A stretch of 64,000 nt of DNA from DASSKP01 sp035695045 (GCA_035695045.1 DASSEX010000030.1:62001-126000), one strand, 5' to 3'; shown: positions 46,706 through 56,252, counted from the first letter of the stretch. Notes: generated from the sequence alone by a model not told the origin. Made by a program: numbers and translations.

Positions 46706-47305
46706 TCAGCCACGCGCCGGGACCGGGGGCCATCCTTCGTCCGGCACTCCGTCGGGCGGGTCCCCCACGAGCTCGCGGAGCCGAGCCAGGCGGCGCTGTC
46801 CCACGATCCGGTACGCCGGCCCGTCGGCCCGCGGACCGACCAGCACCCCGGCGATCCCCGCGGCAGCGAGCGCGGATCCGACCGCCAGCCACGCCGGTTC
46901 GTCGTTCGGGCCGAGCGCCAATGTATACATGGGCGCCGTCGGCGGCCCTCCGGCGTGACCCTCGGCGAGGCACCACCACCGCAGCCGGGCACCGTCGAGG
47001 GACCAGCCCGGCGGCGGCACCTTGACCGCCCCGTGCGTCCAGGCGTCGGCGATCCGGCGCAGCTCAGGGAGCCAGGGCGTCCGGACCGCGACACCGCCCG
47101 GCTCGGAGCGGTCCACCTCGGCCGACATGGCGAGCGCCGCCATCTCCGCGAGCAGCGCGTCGCTGCGCCACCCGGACGGGACGACGATGCTGATCCGGGC
47201 GGCGTCGCCCCGCCTGACCACCTGGCCCGACCCGGCCAGCAGTCCCTCGAGGTCGGCGACCTGAGGCTCCCGCGCGGCGGCGGAGAACAACGACAGCTGG
47301 CTCAT
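46706..47305 (-). CDS. Conserved hypothetical protein upstream of topA
   Basis: 199 residues, cytoplasmic. The N-terminus MSQLSLFSAAAREPQVADLEGLLAG and the core SIVVPSGWRSDALLAEMAAL and RTPWLPELRRIADAWTHGAVKVPP are seen in similar-length actinobacterial proteins that precede topA; no function is known. The segment WSLDGARLRWWCLAEGHAG is strand-rich. ATG 47305 was chosen over an in-frame upstream start. 65 bases separate its stop from topA. Confidence 0.75.
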   Translation of the reverse strand: MSQLSLFSAAAREPQVADLEGLLAGSGQVVRRGDAARISIVVPSGWRSDALLAEMAALAMSAEVDRSEPGGVAVRTPWLPELRRIADAWTHGAVKVPPPGWSLDGARLRWWCLAEGHAGGPPTAPMYTLALGPNDEPAWLAVGSALAAAGIAGVLVGPRADGPAYRIVGQRRLARLRELVGDPPDGVPDEGWPPVPARG

Positions 47306-47344
47306 CGCGGCTGAGGCTACGCGGACCGGCCGGTCCACCCCCTA

Positions 47345-47415
47345 GCAAACGTGATCATCTGCGTGGCGGGAGTCGTCTCGTGTCCGGTTTCCGGGCCGAA
47401 GACGATCACGTTTGC
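47345..47415. repeat. Spaced inverted repeat overlapping the methyltransferase stop
   Basis: GCAAACGTGATC at 47345-47356 and its exact complement GATCACGTTTGC at 47404-47415; pairing extends to 15 of 16. The 47-base interior is also GC-rich. The stop TGA of the methyltransferase gene (47408-47406) is inside the right arm, as in the ppa palindrome. Probably a terminator or a second dispersed element. Confidence 0.65.
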
Positions 47416-48893
47416 CGGGCGGCGGGCTCCAGAATGCCGCGCTCGACGAGAGGGCGAAGCGCGCCGCAGACCGCCGCCGCCAGCTCCGCCGACGGCATCG
47501 CCGTCGCCGCCGACAGCACCGCCACCAGCTCAGCGACCGGCCGGCTGCCGTCGCACCCGGCGACGAGTGCCGCGACGGCCTCGTCGCACTCCACCGACCA
47601 GTGGAACCCGCCACCCCCGACGAGACGCTGCAGCTCGGTGTCCCACCCGTCCGTGCCCGGCCGCGACCAGCTCTCCAGCCGTACGCCGTCCGCGACCCGC
47701 AACCGAGCATCGAGGAGCTCGGGGTCGGCCGTGTCGCGCAGCCACGACAGCCGGTCCAGCCAACGGCCGATCTGCTCTCCCAGCGGCTGCTCGACCTCCT
47801 GCACGACCCGTTCGACCGCCACCCGGTGCGGACCCGGTCCGCGGCGCAGCACGACCCAGCCGAAGCCGACCGCCTCGACGCCGCGGGCGACGAGCCAGCG
47901 GCGCCACTGCTCGGCGCGCTCCTCGTCATCGCTCTCGCCCGCATCGGCCAGCCACGTGTCGACGTAGCCGGCCGGATCCTGCGTATCGCGTTCCAGCAGC
48001 AACGCGTCGACGCCGAGGTCGCCGACCCAGCCCGCGACGCGCTCCCGCCAGTCCTCACCACGCACGTGCAGCCAGTTGACCAGAAGCTGCGCGACGCCGC
48101 CGTCCCCCAGCACCTCCGCCGCGGCACGCACCGCCCGACGCGACAGAGCGTCCGCCTCCTGCTCCGGCGACGACGACCAGTCCGCGTCGCGATAGGCGAA
48201 CCGGGCGTCGGGCCCCACGACGAACGGCGGGTTGCAGACGACGAGGTCGAACGCGCGGTCGCGCACCGGGCCGACCAGATCGCCCGTGAGCAGCTCGACA
48301 TCGACCCCCGACAGGGCAAAGGAGGTCGCTGCCAGCTGGACCGCGCGGTCGACGACATCGGTCGCGGTGACTCGGTCCGCATGGGTGCTCAGGTGCAGTG
48401 ACTGCACTCCGCAACCGGTGCCGACGTCGAGCGCCGAACGCACCGGTCGGCGAACCGTCAGCTGCGCGAGCGTCGTCGACGCTCGGCCGACACCCAGCAC
48501 GTGGTCCGCCCTCGCCGGACGGCCCGAGGCCGCCGTGCGGTCGGAGACCACCCACCAGTCATGCGTGTCGTCCGCATACGGAGAGACGTCGTACGCCGCA
48601 CGCGCGACACCGCTCTGCGTCGACAGCAGCGGTGCGACGTCGTCCAGCGCCACCACGTCCGCAACGTCGTCGAGCGCGACGTCGTCACCCAGCAGGAACA
48701 GCCGCGCGACGGTGGCTCGCGGGGATCTGTCGTCGGCGAGCCTCTCGCGCGCAGATGGACGGCGGCCGCGGGCCAGCTCGGCCACCGCCTCCGCGCCGAG
48801 GAGCTCGGCAACGCCGTCGACCGTGTACGACGAACGGCGCAGCGCGTCGGAAACGCGCTGCGCCGCCTCGTCGGAGAGCAGGCCCTGTGTCAG
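47406..48893 (-). CDS. Two-domain class I SAM-dependent methyltransferase
   Basis: 495 residues if started at CTG 48893, or 459 from GTG 48785. The N-terminal helical domain (ALRRSSYTVDGVAELLGAEAVAELARG, DUF7059-like) leads to a class I fold with SALDVGTGCGVQSLHLSTHA and the catalytic NPPF (VVCNPPFVVGP), which marks N-methylation of amide or base nitrogens as in HemK and RsmC. A third domain (about 330-495) is helical. The domain homology upstream of GTG 48785 and the CTGA overlap with the hppA stop favour the longer form. Confidence 0.82.
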   Translation of the reverse strand: MTQGLLSDEAAQRVSDALRRSSYTVDGVAELLGAEAVAELARGRRPSARERLADDRSPRATVARLFLLGDDVALDDVADVVALDDVAPLLSTQSGVARAAYDVSPYADDTHDWWVVSDRTAASGRPARADHVLGVGRASTTLAQLTVRRPVRSALDVGTGCGVQSLHLSTHADRVTATDVVDRAVQLAATSFALSGVDVELLTGDLVGPVRDRAFDLVVCNPPFVVGPDARFAYRDADWSSSPEQEADALSRRAVRAAAEVLGDGGVAQLLVNWLHVRGEDWRERVAGWVGDLGVDALLLERDTQDPAGYVDTWLADAGESDDEERAEQWRRWLVARGVEAVGFGWVVLRRGPGPHRVAVERVVQEVEQPLGEQIGRWLDRLSWLRDTADPELLDARLRVADGVRLESWSRPGTDGWDTELQRLVGGGGFHWSVECDEAVAALVAGCDGSRPVAELVAVLSAATAMPSAELAAAVCGALRPLVERGILEPAARQT

Positions 48894-51196
48894 GGAGTCG
48901 AAGCCGTCTCGACGGCCGGCACGCCCGCCGACGGACCCATGTCCATCTTGCGGCGCTTGCTGACGACCACGGCGCCGACGATGAGCCCGAGCGCGAGGAT
49001 GCCGACGATCACGCGCACCGCGTTGTTCTGGTGCGGTCCGTGGACGCCGTACTTCACCACCGTCGGGACGACGAGCAGCGCGACGAGGTTCATGACCTTG
49101 ATGAGCGGGTTGAGGGCGGGACCGGCCGTGTCCTTGAACGGGTCGCCGACGGTGTCACCGATGACGGTGGCGGCATGCGCCTCGGAGCCCTTGCCGCCGT
49201 AGTTGCCGTCCTCTACGAGCTTCTTCGCGTTGTCCCAGGCGCCACCGGAGTTCGCGAGCATGATGGCCATGAGGACACCCGCGGCGATGGCACCGGCGAG
49301 GTAGGCGCCCAGCGGTTCCCAACCGAGCCAGAACCCGGTGGCGATGGGAGCCAGCACCGCGAGCAGTCCCGGCGTCGCGAGCTCGCGCAGCGAGTCCTTC
49401 GTGCAGATGTCGACGACGCGCGCGTAGTCGGGTCGCACGCTGCCGTCCATGATGCCGGGGTTGTTGCGGAACTGGTCACGCACTTCGAGCACGACCCGTC
49501 CCGCCGCCCGTGCGACCGCGTTGATGGCAAGACCCGAGAAGAGGAACACCACCGAGGCGCCGAGGATGAGGCCGAAGAGCACGTTCGGCTTGGAGACGTC
49601 GAGGTTGATCTGCCCCTCGCCGCCGGTGACCGCGGTTGCGAACGAGCCGAACAGTGCAGTGGCGGCGAGCACGGCCGTCGCGATCGCGATGCCCTTCGTG
49701 ATCGCCTTGGTCGTGTTGCCGACTGCGTCGAGGCCCGTGAGCACCAGGGCGCCATTGGCGTCGACCTCGCCGGACATCTCGGCGATGCCCTGCGCGTTGT
49801 CGGAGATCGGCCCGAACGTGTCCATCGCGACGATGACGCCGACGGTGGTGAGCAGCCCGGTGCCGGCGAGGGCGACCGCGAACAACGCGAGGATGACGAC
49901 ACCGTGGCCGAGCAGGAAGGCGATGTAGACCGCTCCACCGATGAGCACCGCGGAGTAAACGGCGGACTCGAGACCGACGGAGAACCCGCCGAGGATGACG
50001 GTGGCAGCACCGGTGAGTGACTGACGCCCGATGTCCTGCACGGGCCGGCGCTCGGTCTCGGTGAAGTAGCCGGTCAGCACCTGGATGGCGCTTGCGAGGA
50101 CCAGACCGATGAGGACGGCGAGGAACGCCGTCACCCGCGGGTTGCCCGACAGGTGAGCGACGTCGGCACGCGCGCCGGTGAGGTCCTTGAACGACGAGGG
50201 CAGGTAGGCGAAGGCGGCGATCAGCACGAGCACCGCAGACACGACCGCGGAGATGAAGAAGCCGCGGTTGATCGCAGTGAGACCCGTACGGTCGCCGTCG
50301 CGCGGCGCGGTGACGAGGATGCCGAGGATCGCCGTGATGACGCCGATCGCGGGGATGATCAGCGGGAAGACGAGGCCCTGCTGACCGAAGGCGACCTGGC
50401 CGAGGATCAGCGAGGCGACGAGGGTGACGGCGTAGGACTCGAAGAGGTCGGCGGCCATGCCCGCGCAGTCACCGACGTTGTCACCGACGTTGTCGGCGAT
50501 CGTCGCAGCGTTGCGCGGGTCGTCCTCCGGGATGCCCTGCTCGACCTTGCCGACGAGGTCGGCGCCGACGTCGGCGGCCTTCGTGAAGATGCCGCCGCCA
50601 ACACGCATGAACATCGCGAGCAGAGCGGCGCCGAACCCGAAGCCCTCGAGCACCTGCGGCGCGTGCTCGTTGAAGATGAGCGTGACGACGCTCGCGCCCA
50701 GCAGACCCAGACCGACCGTAAGCATGCCGACGACGCCACCGGATCGGAAGGCGACGCGCATGGCGGGCTTGGACCCGGCGGTGTTCGCGGCGGCTGCCAT
50801 CCGCACGTTGGCGCGCGTGGCCAGCGTCATACCGGCCCAGCCGACGAACGCGGAGAAGGCCGCGCCGATCAAGAAGAAGAAGGATCGACCGACCCGTGAC
50901 CCGGTCGTGTCCGCCGGCAGGATGAACAGCAGCGCGAAGATGATGACGGCGAACGGCGCCAGCGTCGTGAACTGCCGGCGAAGGTACGCCGCGGCGCCCT
51001 CCTGCACCGCTCGCGAGATGTCCTGCATCCGCGGCGTGCCTTGGTCTGCCGCGAGCACCTCGCGCGCGAAGTAGCCGGCGACGAGAAGGGCGAACACGGC
51101 CACGACGGCAACGACGACGAGGATCCCCTTGTCACCGCCGGACACGCTGGCCTTGTGCGCCTCTGCGAGTACAGCGGCGTGGAGCATCGGGGACAT
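48890..51196 (-). CDS. hppA: Proton-translocating membrane pyrophosphatase, K+-independent type
   Basis: Uses pyrophosphate to pump protons across the membrane. 768 residues with about 16 transmembrane helices. Conserved loops are DVGADLVGKVEQGIPEDDPRNAATIADNVGDNVGD and the C-terminal GGAWDNAKKLVE..HAATVIGDTVGDPFKDTAGPALNPLIK. GNTTKAITKG carries Lys where K+-dependent enzymes have Ala, so no potassium requirement is expected. ATG 51196 has GGAGG seven bases upstream. The stop overlaps the methyltransferase CTG. Confidence 0.96.
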   Translation of the reverse strand: MSPMLHAAVLAEAHKASVSGGDKGILVVVAVVAVFALLVAGYFAREVLAADQGTPRMQDISRAVQEGAAAYLRRQFTTLAPFAVIIFALLFILPADTTGSRVGRSFFFLIGAAFSAFVGWAGMTLATRANVRMAAAANTAGSKPAMRVAFRSGGVVGMLTVGLGLLGASVVTLIFNEHAPQVLEGFGFGAALLAMFMRVGGGIFTKAADVGADLVGKVEQGIPEDDPRNAATIADNVGDNVGDCAGMAADLFESYAVTLVASLILGQVAFGQQGLVFPLIIPAIGVITAILGILVTAPRDGDRTGLTAINRGFFISAVVSAVLVLIAAFAYLPSSFKDLTGARADVAHLSGNPRVTAFLAVLIGLVLASAIQVLTGYFTETERRPVQDIGRQSLTGAATVILGGFSVGLESAVYSAVLIGGAVYIAFLLGHGVVILALFAVALAGTGLLTTVGVIVAMDTFGPISDNAQGIAEMSGEVDANGALVLTGLDAVGNTTKAITKGIAIATAVLAATALFGSFATAVTGGEGQINLDVSKPNVLFGLILGASVVFLFSGLAINAVARAAGRVVLEVRDQFRNNPGIMDGSVRPDYARVVDICTKDSLRELATPGLLAVLAPIATGFWLGWEPLGAYLAGAIAAGVLMAIMLANSGGAWDNAKKLVEDGNYGGKGSEAHAATVIGDTVGDPFKDTAGPALNPLIKVMNLVALLVVPTVVKYGVHGPHQNNAVRVIVGILALGLIVGAVVVSKRRKMDMGPSAGVPAVETASTP

Positions 51197-51311
51197 CAGC
51201 GTCCTCCAGGTCGGCAAGTCTCGGAAGTCTGGGCAGGCACACGTCGCCGCAAGGGCGCAGCCCGGCCGCGCGAGAGTTTAGCCAAGACGACCCGGAGGGT
51301 CGTGCGGCAGG

Positions 51312-51791
51312 TCAGCCGGCGTCCGGCGCCATCACGTCGGGAGCCGGCCAGGTCATCCGCACGTGCGTCCCGTCCGCGTCCGAGACGACGTTGACGTCCT
51401 CGACGAGTCCGCTGATGACAGCCAGCCCGAAGCCCGGCGGCAGCAGGTCCGGCAACTGGTCGACCGAGGGGTCCTCGGCCGGCGCCGAGAGCTCCTCGGG
51501 GTCGAGAGCGGCGAGATCCGACTCGCCGACCTCGTGCTCGAGCGGGCCACCGTCGACGACCTCGACGACGAAACGGTCCTGCTCGTCGGTCAGCCGCATC
51601 ACGACGGGCTGGTCCGGCACCTTGCTCTGGTGCACGCCCACGGCACGCGAGCACGCTTCGCCGACGGCGAGGCGGACCTCGTCGAGCAGCTGGTCGTCGA
51701 CGCCTGCGCGGCGCGCCACGGCGAGAGCGACCAGACGTGCCGTGCGCACGTGCGCAGGCAACGCCGTGAAGCTGACCTCGACCGTCGGCAT
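51312..51791 (-). CDS. Anti-sigma regulatory ATPase (RsbW/SpoIIAB-like)
   Basis: 159 residues of the GHKL fold: helix LLDEVRLAVGEACSRAVGVHQ (N box, here E-A-C-S in place of E-A-x-x-N), RFVVEVVDGGPL (G1 box region), and LPPGFGLAVISGLVEDVNVVSDADGTHVRMTW (G2 box). The family phosphorylates STAS antagonists and holds sigma factors. The N-box Asn is replaced (ACSRAV), so kinase activity may be weak. It follows bldG by nine bases, as does apgA in Streptomyces, and is the natural partner of that protein. Confidence 0.85.
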   Translation of the reverse strand: MPTVEVSFTALPAHVRTARLVALAVARRAGVDDQLLDEVRLAVGEACSRAVGVHQSKVPDQPVVMRLTDEQDRFVVEVVDGGPLEHEVGESDLAALDPEELSAPAEDPSVDQLPDLLPPGFGLAVISGLVEDVNVVSDADGTHVRMTWPAPDVMAPDAG

Positions 51792-51800
51792 CGCGCAGAC

Positions 51801-52142
51801 TCAGTCGGTGGCGGAGAGAGCTTCGTCGACCGACGAGTGGATCGGGAACACCTTCGTCAGGCCCGTGATCCGGAAGATCTTGAGGATGCGCTCCTGCGTG
51901 CACACGAGCCGCAGCGAGCCCTCGTGCGCGCGCACGCGCTTGAGGCCACCGACGAGCACGCCGAGCCCGGTCGAGTCCAGGAAGTCGACGCCCTCCATGT
52001 CGACGACCAGGTGGTACTTGCCACCGGACACCAGGTCGATCAGCTGCTCACGCAGCTTCGGCGCCGTGTAGACGTCGATCTCACCGCCGACGGTTACGAC
52101 GGTCCGGTCGCCCTCTGTCCTCGTCGACAGTGACAGGTCCAC
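51801..52142 (-). CDS. bldG: Anti-sigma factor antagonist, BldG type
   Basis: 113 residues, the same length as Streptomyces BldG and nearly identical by motif: [76 protein letters not shown]. Ser57 in FLDSTGLG is the phosphorylation site. The STAS fold binds anti-sigma factors when unphosphorylated; in Streptomyces BldG it is needed for development and antibiotic production. GTG 52142 gives the family N-terminus. It is divergent from the helicase gene over 126 bases. Confidence 0.95.
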   Translation of the reverse strand: MDLSLSTRTEGDRTVVTVGGEIDVYTAPKLREQLIDLVSGGKYHLVVDMEGVDFLDSTGLGVLVGGLKRVRAHEGSLRLVCTQERILKIFRITGLTKVFPIHSSVDEALSATD

Positions 52143-52268
52143 GCGGTCCTCCAGCAGGGTCGGGATGCGGTCCTCGGCGCTACCGCCAGCGAGGCATTCA
52201 ACCACGAACAGACCGCTACGCCGCTCACGGGGCGTAAACAGTCAGTGGCACTGGCACACTGAAAGGGC

Positions 52269-54572
52269 ATGGCGACGACCTGGTTCGAGCACGGTTCGAT
52301 CCTCGACCGCGTCCTCGCGCCCGCCGGTCGAGCCGAGCGGGTGCTCCACGTCGAGCACGTCCCGCCCCGGCCGGCCCGCACGGCCGAATGGCCCTCCTGG
52401 GCGCCGCCGCTGCTCATCGACCGGCTCCGCGTCCGCGGTGTCGAGCGTCCCTGGTCGCACCAGGCGGCCGCAGCCGACCTCGCCTGGCACGGCCATCCGG
52501 TGGTGCTCGCCACAGGTACGGCGTCGGGCAAGTCCCTGGGCTACCAGCTCCCGGTGCTCTCCGCCTTGCTCGACAGCGACGCGACCGCGCTCTACCTCTC
52601 GCCGACCAAGGCGCTCGCCGCCGACCAGCTGCGGGCCGTCCGCTCCCTCTCGCTCACCCAGGTGCGAGCCGCGACCTACGACGGCGACACCCCGCCGGCC
52701 GAACGTGATTGGGTGCGCTCGCACGCCAACCTCGTCCTGACCAACCCCGACATGCTGCACTTCGGGCTGCTGCCGAGCCATCAGCGGTGGGCGCGGCTGT
52801 TCCGCAAGCTGCGCTTTGTCGTCATCGACGAGTGCCATGGCTACCGCGGGGTCTTCGGCTCGCACGTGGCGCAGGTCCTGCGGCGGCTGCTTCGCGTGGC
52901 TGCTCACTACGGCGCAAGCCCCGTGCCCGTGCTCGCGTCCGCCACCGTGGCAGAGCCCGGTGTGACCGCGCAGCGGCTGACTGCCACAGACGTCGAAGAG
53001 GTGACCGACGATGGCTCGCCTCGTGGCGCTCTCGCCTTCGCGCTGTGGGAGCCGCCACTTTCGGAGCTGAAGGGCGAGCACGGCGCCCCCGTCCGCCGTA
53101 GCGCGACTGCCGAGGCCGCCGATCTGCTCGCCGACCTCGTCATCGAGAAGGTGCGCACGGTGGCCTTCGTGCGGTCGCGGCGTGGCGCCGAGGTCGTTGC
53201 TCTGTCCGCCCGGCGGGCACTGGCCGAAGCCGCTCCGGAGCTGACCTCACGGGTGGCGGCGTACCGGGCCGGCTACCTCGCCGAGGAGCGGCGCGCGCTC
53301 GAACGCGACCTGCACGACGGTCGTCTGCTCGGGCTGGCGAGCACCAACGCGCTCGAGCTCGGCGTCGATGTGAGCGGGCTCGACGCCGTGCTCATCACCG
53401 GGTGGCCGGGCACCCGGGCGTCCCTGTGGCAGCAGGCCGGCCGGGCCGGACGGGCCGCTCAGGACGCCGTGGCGGTCCTCGTCGCTCGCGACGACCCACT
53501 CGACACGTACGTCGTCCATCACCCCGAGTCGGTGTTCGGCAAGCCGGTCGAAGCTGCGGTCCTCGACCCCGACAACCCACACGTGCTGGGGCCTCATCTG
53601 TGCGCCGCGGCGGCGGAGCTGCCGCTCACCGACGACGACCTCGCCCTCTTCGGACCGGCCGCCCGCGGCGTCGTCGACGACCTGGTACGCCGCGGCCTGC
53701 TGCGTCGCCGGCCGGCCGGCTGGTACTGGACGAAGCGCGACCGAGCCACGGACCTGGCCGACCTCCGCGGGACGGGCGGCCCACCGGTTCGCGTGGTCGA
53801 GGAGGGCACCGGGCGGCTGCTCGGCACGGTCGATGCGGCCGCATCCCACACGACCGTTCACTGCGGAGCCGTCTATCTCCACCAGGGCGAGACCTACGTC
53901 GTCGGCTCGTTCGACCTCGACGAGGGAGTGGCACTCGTACGCGCCGAGGATCCGGGCTGGTCGACGTCCGCCCGAGAGCTCACCGACATCGCCATCGTCG
54001 AGACGTCGCGCACCCTGGACCGTGGTGACGTCCGCCTGCACTTCGGCACCGTCGACGTGACCACGCAGGTCGTCTCCTACCTTCTGCGCCGCCTGGGCTC
54101 GGGAGAAATCCTCGGCGAGGAGCCGCTCGACCTGCCTCCGCGTCTGCTCCGGACCAGGGCGGTGTGGTGGACCGCGACGGACGCCGTGCTGCACAGCGCC
54201 GGCCTCGACGTGGCCGACGTACCCGGCGCGGCACATGCTGCCGAGCATGCGGCGATCGGCCTGCTGCCGTTGTTCGCCACGTGCGACCGGTGGGACATTG
54301 GTGGTGTCTCGACCGCCTTGCATCCCGACACCGGCATGCTGACCGTCTTCGTCTACGACGGGCATCCCGGCGGCGCCGGCTTCGCGGACCGGGGGCATCG
54401 TCGTGCGGCAGAGTGGCTGACTGCGACCCGTGACGCCGTGGCCGCGTGCGAGTGCGACGCGGGTTGCCCCTCCTGCGTCCAGTCGCCGAAGTGCGGAAAC
54501 GGCAACGATCCGCTCGACAAGGCGGGCGCGGTGCGGCTGCTCTCGGAGGTGATCGACCGGCTTCGAGGATGA
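52269..54572 (+). CDS. DEAD/DEAH-box helicase with DUF1998 (MrfA-like)
   Basis: 767 residues. Helicase motif Q region (PWSHQ), Walker A GTASGKS (82-88), motif II DECH (187-190), motif III SATVA, and motif VI QQAGRAGR. The C-terminal DUF1998 region has the zinc-binding cluster CECDAGCPSCVQSPKCGNGN followed by LDKAGAVRLL. Related MrfA helicases repair mitomycin-type DNA damage; the same role is likely. The ATG is 126 bases from bldG. 70 bases after the stop follows a small membrane protein gene. Confidence 0.93.
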   Translation: MATTWFEHGSILDRVLAPAGRAERVLHVEHVPPRPARTAEWPSWAPPLLIDRLRVRGVERPWSHQAAAADLAWHGHPVVLATGTASGKSLGYQLPVLSALLDSDATALYLSPTKALAADQLRAVRSLSLTQVRAATYDGDTPPAERDWVRSHANLVLTNPDMLHFGLLPSHQRWARLFRKLRFVVIDECHGYRGVFGSHVAQVLRRLLRVAAHYGASPVPVLASATVAEPGVTAQRLTATDVEEVTDDGSPRGALAFALWEPPLSELKGEHGAPVRRSATAEAADLLADLVIEKVRTVAFVRSRRGAEVVALSARRALAEAAPELTSRVAAYRAGYLAEERRALERDLHDGRLLGLASTNALELGVDVSGLDAVLITGWPGTRASLWQQAGRAGRAAQDAVAVLVARDDPLDTYVVHHPESVFGKPVEAAVLDPDNPHVLGPHLCAAAAELPLTDDDLALFGPAARGVVDDLVRRGLLRRRPAGWYWTKRDRATDLADLRGTGGPPVRVVEEGTGRLLGTVDAAASHTTVHCGAVYLHQGETYVVGSFDLDEGVALVRAEDPGWSTSARELTDIAIVETSRTLDRGDVRLHFGTVDVTTQVVSYLLRRLGSGEILGEEPLDLPPRLLRTRAVWWTATDAVLHSAGLDVADVPGAAHAAEHAAIGLLPLFATCDRWDIGGVSTALHPDTGMLTVFVYDGHPGGAGFADRGHRRAAEWLTATRDAVAACECDAGCPSCVQSPKCGNGNDPLDKAGAVRLLSEVIDRLRG

Positions 54573-54642
54573 GGCGGGCTCATCGGGGTAAGAGGTCTCG
54601 CAGATACGTCGTGGGTCATCAGACGAAGCGAGGTGTGTCCCC

Positions 54643-55029
54643 ATGGCTGTGCTCGGACTGCTCCTGATGCTCGGAGCCGCCGCCGTCGCGACGGACGCGG
54701 TCATCCAGAACACGCAGCTCACCGACGCTGTGCTGTTCAACCACCACTTCGGCATCTCGCTCGGCGCCTCGTTCGTGACGGGCTGCGTCGTCGGGCTTCT
54801 GTTCGCTCTCGGTCTCGCGATGCTGCTCGGCGGCTTCAGCCGGGGCATGCGGGCCCGGCGCGAGCGCCGTGCACTTCGCAACCACACGGCCGAGGCCGAG
54901 GCGTTGCGCGAGCGCAATGCCTCGCTCGAGCAGCAGCTCGCCACGCAGGACAACGTCTACCCGAACGAGCCGGCGACGACGCACACCACGAACACGGTCG
55001 ACGACAACGGCGCCCGTCACCGCGTCTGA
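54643..55029 (+). CDS. Small membrane protein with coiled-coil tail
   Basis: 128 residues. Two hydrophobic helices (about 2-20 and 41-63), then a basic, Arg-rich helix with a predicted coiled coil (RARRERRALRNHTAEAEALRERNASLEQQLATQ) and a Thr-rich C-terminus. Layout resembles LapA-domain proteins. The function is unknown. Start ATG at 54643; no ribosome site stronger than AGGTG was seen. It converges on the secreted-protein gene with 44 bases between the stops. Confidence 0.7.
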   Translation: MAVLGLLLMLGAAAVATDAVIQNTQLTDAVLFNHHFGISLGASFVTGCVVGLLFALGLAMLLGGFSRGMRARRERRALRNHTAEAEALRERNASLEQQLATQDNVYPNEPATTHTTNTVDDNGARHRV

Positions 55030-55073
55030 GAAGTCAGCTCAGATCTTCGAGGTTCGGCGCACCGATGTCGTCG

Positions 55074-56252
55074 TCAGTCGGCGACGTCGGTGCGCTCGAC
55101 CCACGCGCGCAGGTGCGCCGCGACCAGCATCAACACAGCGGCGCCGGCAAGCGCCCGCCACAGCGGCCCTGAGTCCACGACGTTGGCCAGGTCACCGACG
55201 ACCGCGGCAGCGACCCCGTTGCGTCCGTTGCGGACGGCTTCCCGCTTGACCTGGTCGGGGTAGACGAGCGGCTTGTAGGTGCCCATCGGCAGCGGCTTCA
55301 CCTCGGTGATGACCGACGGCAGATCCGGGGCGTTGCCCGCTGTCACCGTCGGGAGGTAGCTGCGCAGGTCGGCAGCGGGGTGCTTGCCGAGGGTGTGCCC
55401 GCCCTTCGTCGTGCCGCCGGCGCCACCACCAGAGGTCGAGCCTCCGCCGGTGCCGGTGCCTCCGCCGGACGTTCCCCCGCCACCGCCGGTGCTGCCGGGC
55501 TGACCGGACGGGGCCGGGCTCGGCGCCGCCGGGAAGGTGACGGTGGTGGTCGCGTCGGGCGAGTCGAGGAGTCCGCCACTCGCGCTACGACGTCGGGCGA
55601 CCATGACGTACTGCTGCTGGGTGCCGCTCACGCCGGACCCGAACTGCACGCTGACCGAACAGCCGGAGCTGTCGCACACCGAGGACGGGTCGAGACCGCC
55701 GGGCGTGACGTCGGATCCGCCGCTCTGCAGGTCGTAGTCGACGAGGTCGGGTTCGGTGTTCGGCTTCCAGCTGAAGGTCGCGACCGTGCCGTCGGCGCTG
55801 CCACCGAAGCCCTGCACCTGGGCAGGGGGCACGTTGAAGCGGATCGTGGTCGCCGAGGACTGGGTCGAGCCGACATCCACGCGGAAGGCGTACGAGCCGT
55901 TGACCGCCTCGGCGCAGGGCGAGGTCCAGGGGTCGCAGTCGGTGCTGAAGGACACCGCCGACGTGTTGCCGGTCGACGCCGGCCCGGCCGTGCCCGTCCA
56001 CAGCGTGTGGTCGGTGCCGCCGGGGTCGGTGACGATGAGCTTCACCGTCTTGCTGCTGAGGCTCCCGCTGTTGTCGTAGTGGCCCACGATCGACAGGGTC
56101 GTCTGGTGGTCGACCACACCGGAGCTGTCCCCGGTCACGCTGACGCTGCTGGCGGCGAGGGCGGGCGCGGCGGCGATCGCCACAGCAGAAGAGGCGATGC
56201 CGAGCGGAAGCGCGACTCGGGCGGAGATGCGCAGCAAGCTGAGCGCGCTCAT
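55074..56252 (-). CDS. Secreted, membrane-anchored surface protein
   Basis: 392 residues. Signal peptide (about 1-34, ending ALAAS), then an Ig/FN3-like beta domain pair (SVSVTGDSSGVVDHQ.., FSWKPNTEPDLVDYDLQSGGSDVTP) and a Gly/Ser/Thr-rich linker (GGGGGTSGGGTGTGGG), and a C-terminal helix (ALAGAAVLMLVAAHLRAW). There is no LPxTG or LAxTG motif. FN3-like domains bind other proteins or glycans. It overlaps the sortase E gene (sortase stop inside the start region); ATG 56258 is an alternative start. Confidence 0.78.
   Translation of the reverse strand: MSALSLLRISARVALPLGIASSAVAIAAAPALAASSVSVTGDSSGVVDHQTTLSIVGHYDNSGSLSSKTVKLIVTDPGGTDHTLWTGTAGPASTGNTSAVSFSTDCDPWTSPCAEAVNGSYAFRVDVGSTQSSATTIRFNVPPAQVQGFGGSADGTVATFSWKPNTEPDLVDYDLQSGGSDVTPGGLDPSSVCDSSGCSVSVQFGSGVSGTQQQYVMVARRRSASGGLLDSPDATTTVTFPAAPSPAPSGQPGSTGGGGGTSGGGTGTGGGSTSGGGAGGTTKGGHTLGKHPAADLRSYLPTVTAGNAPDLPSVITEVKPLPMGTYKPLVYPDQVKREAVRNGRNGVAAAVVGDLANVVDSGPLWRALAGAAVLMLVAAHLRAWVERTDVAD

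Noticed and set aside
53247..54953. 568-codon minus-strand frame opposite the helicase
   Set aside because: Antisense shadow; the helicase frame has all motifs.
55074..56252. Sortase substrate next to the sortase gene
   Set aside because: No LPxTG/LAxTG motif precedes its C-terminal helix.
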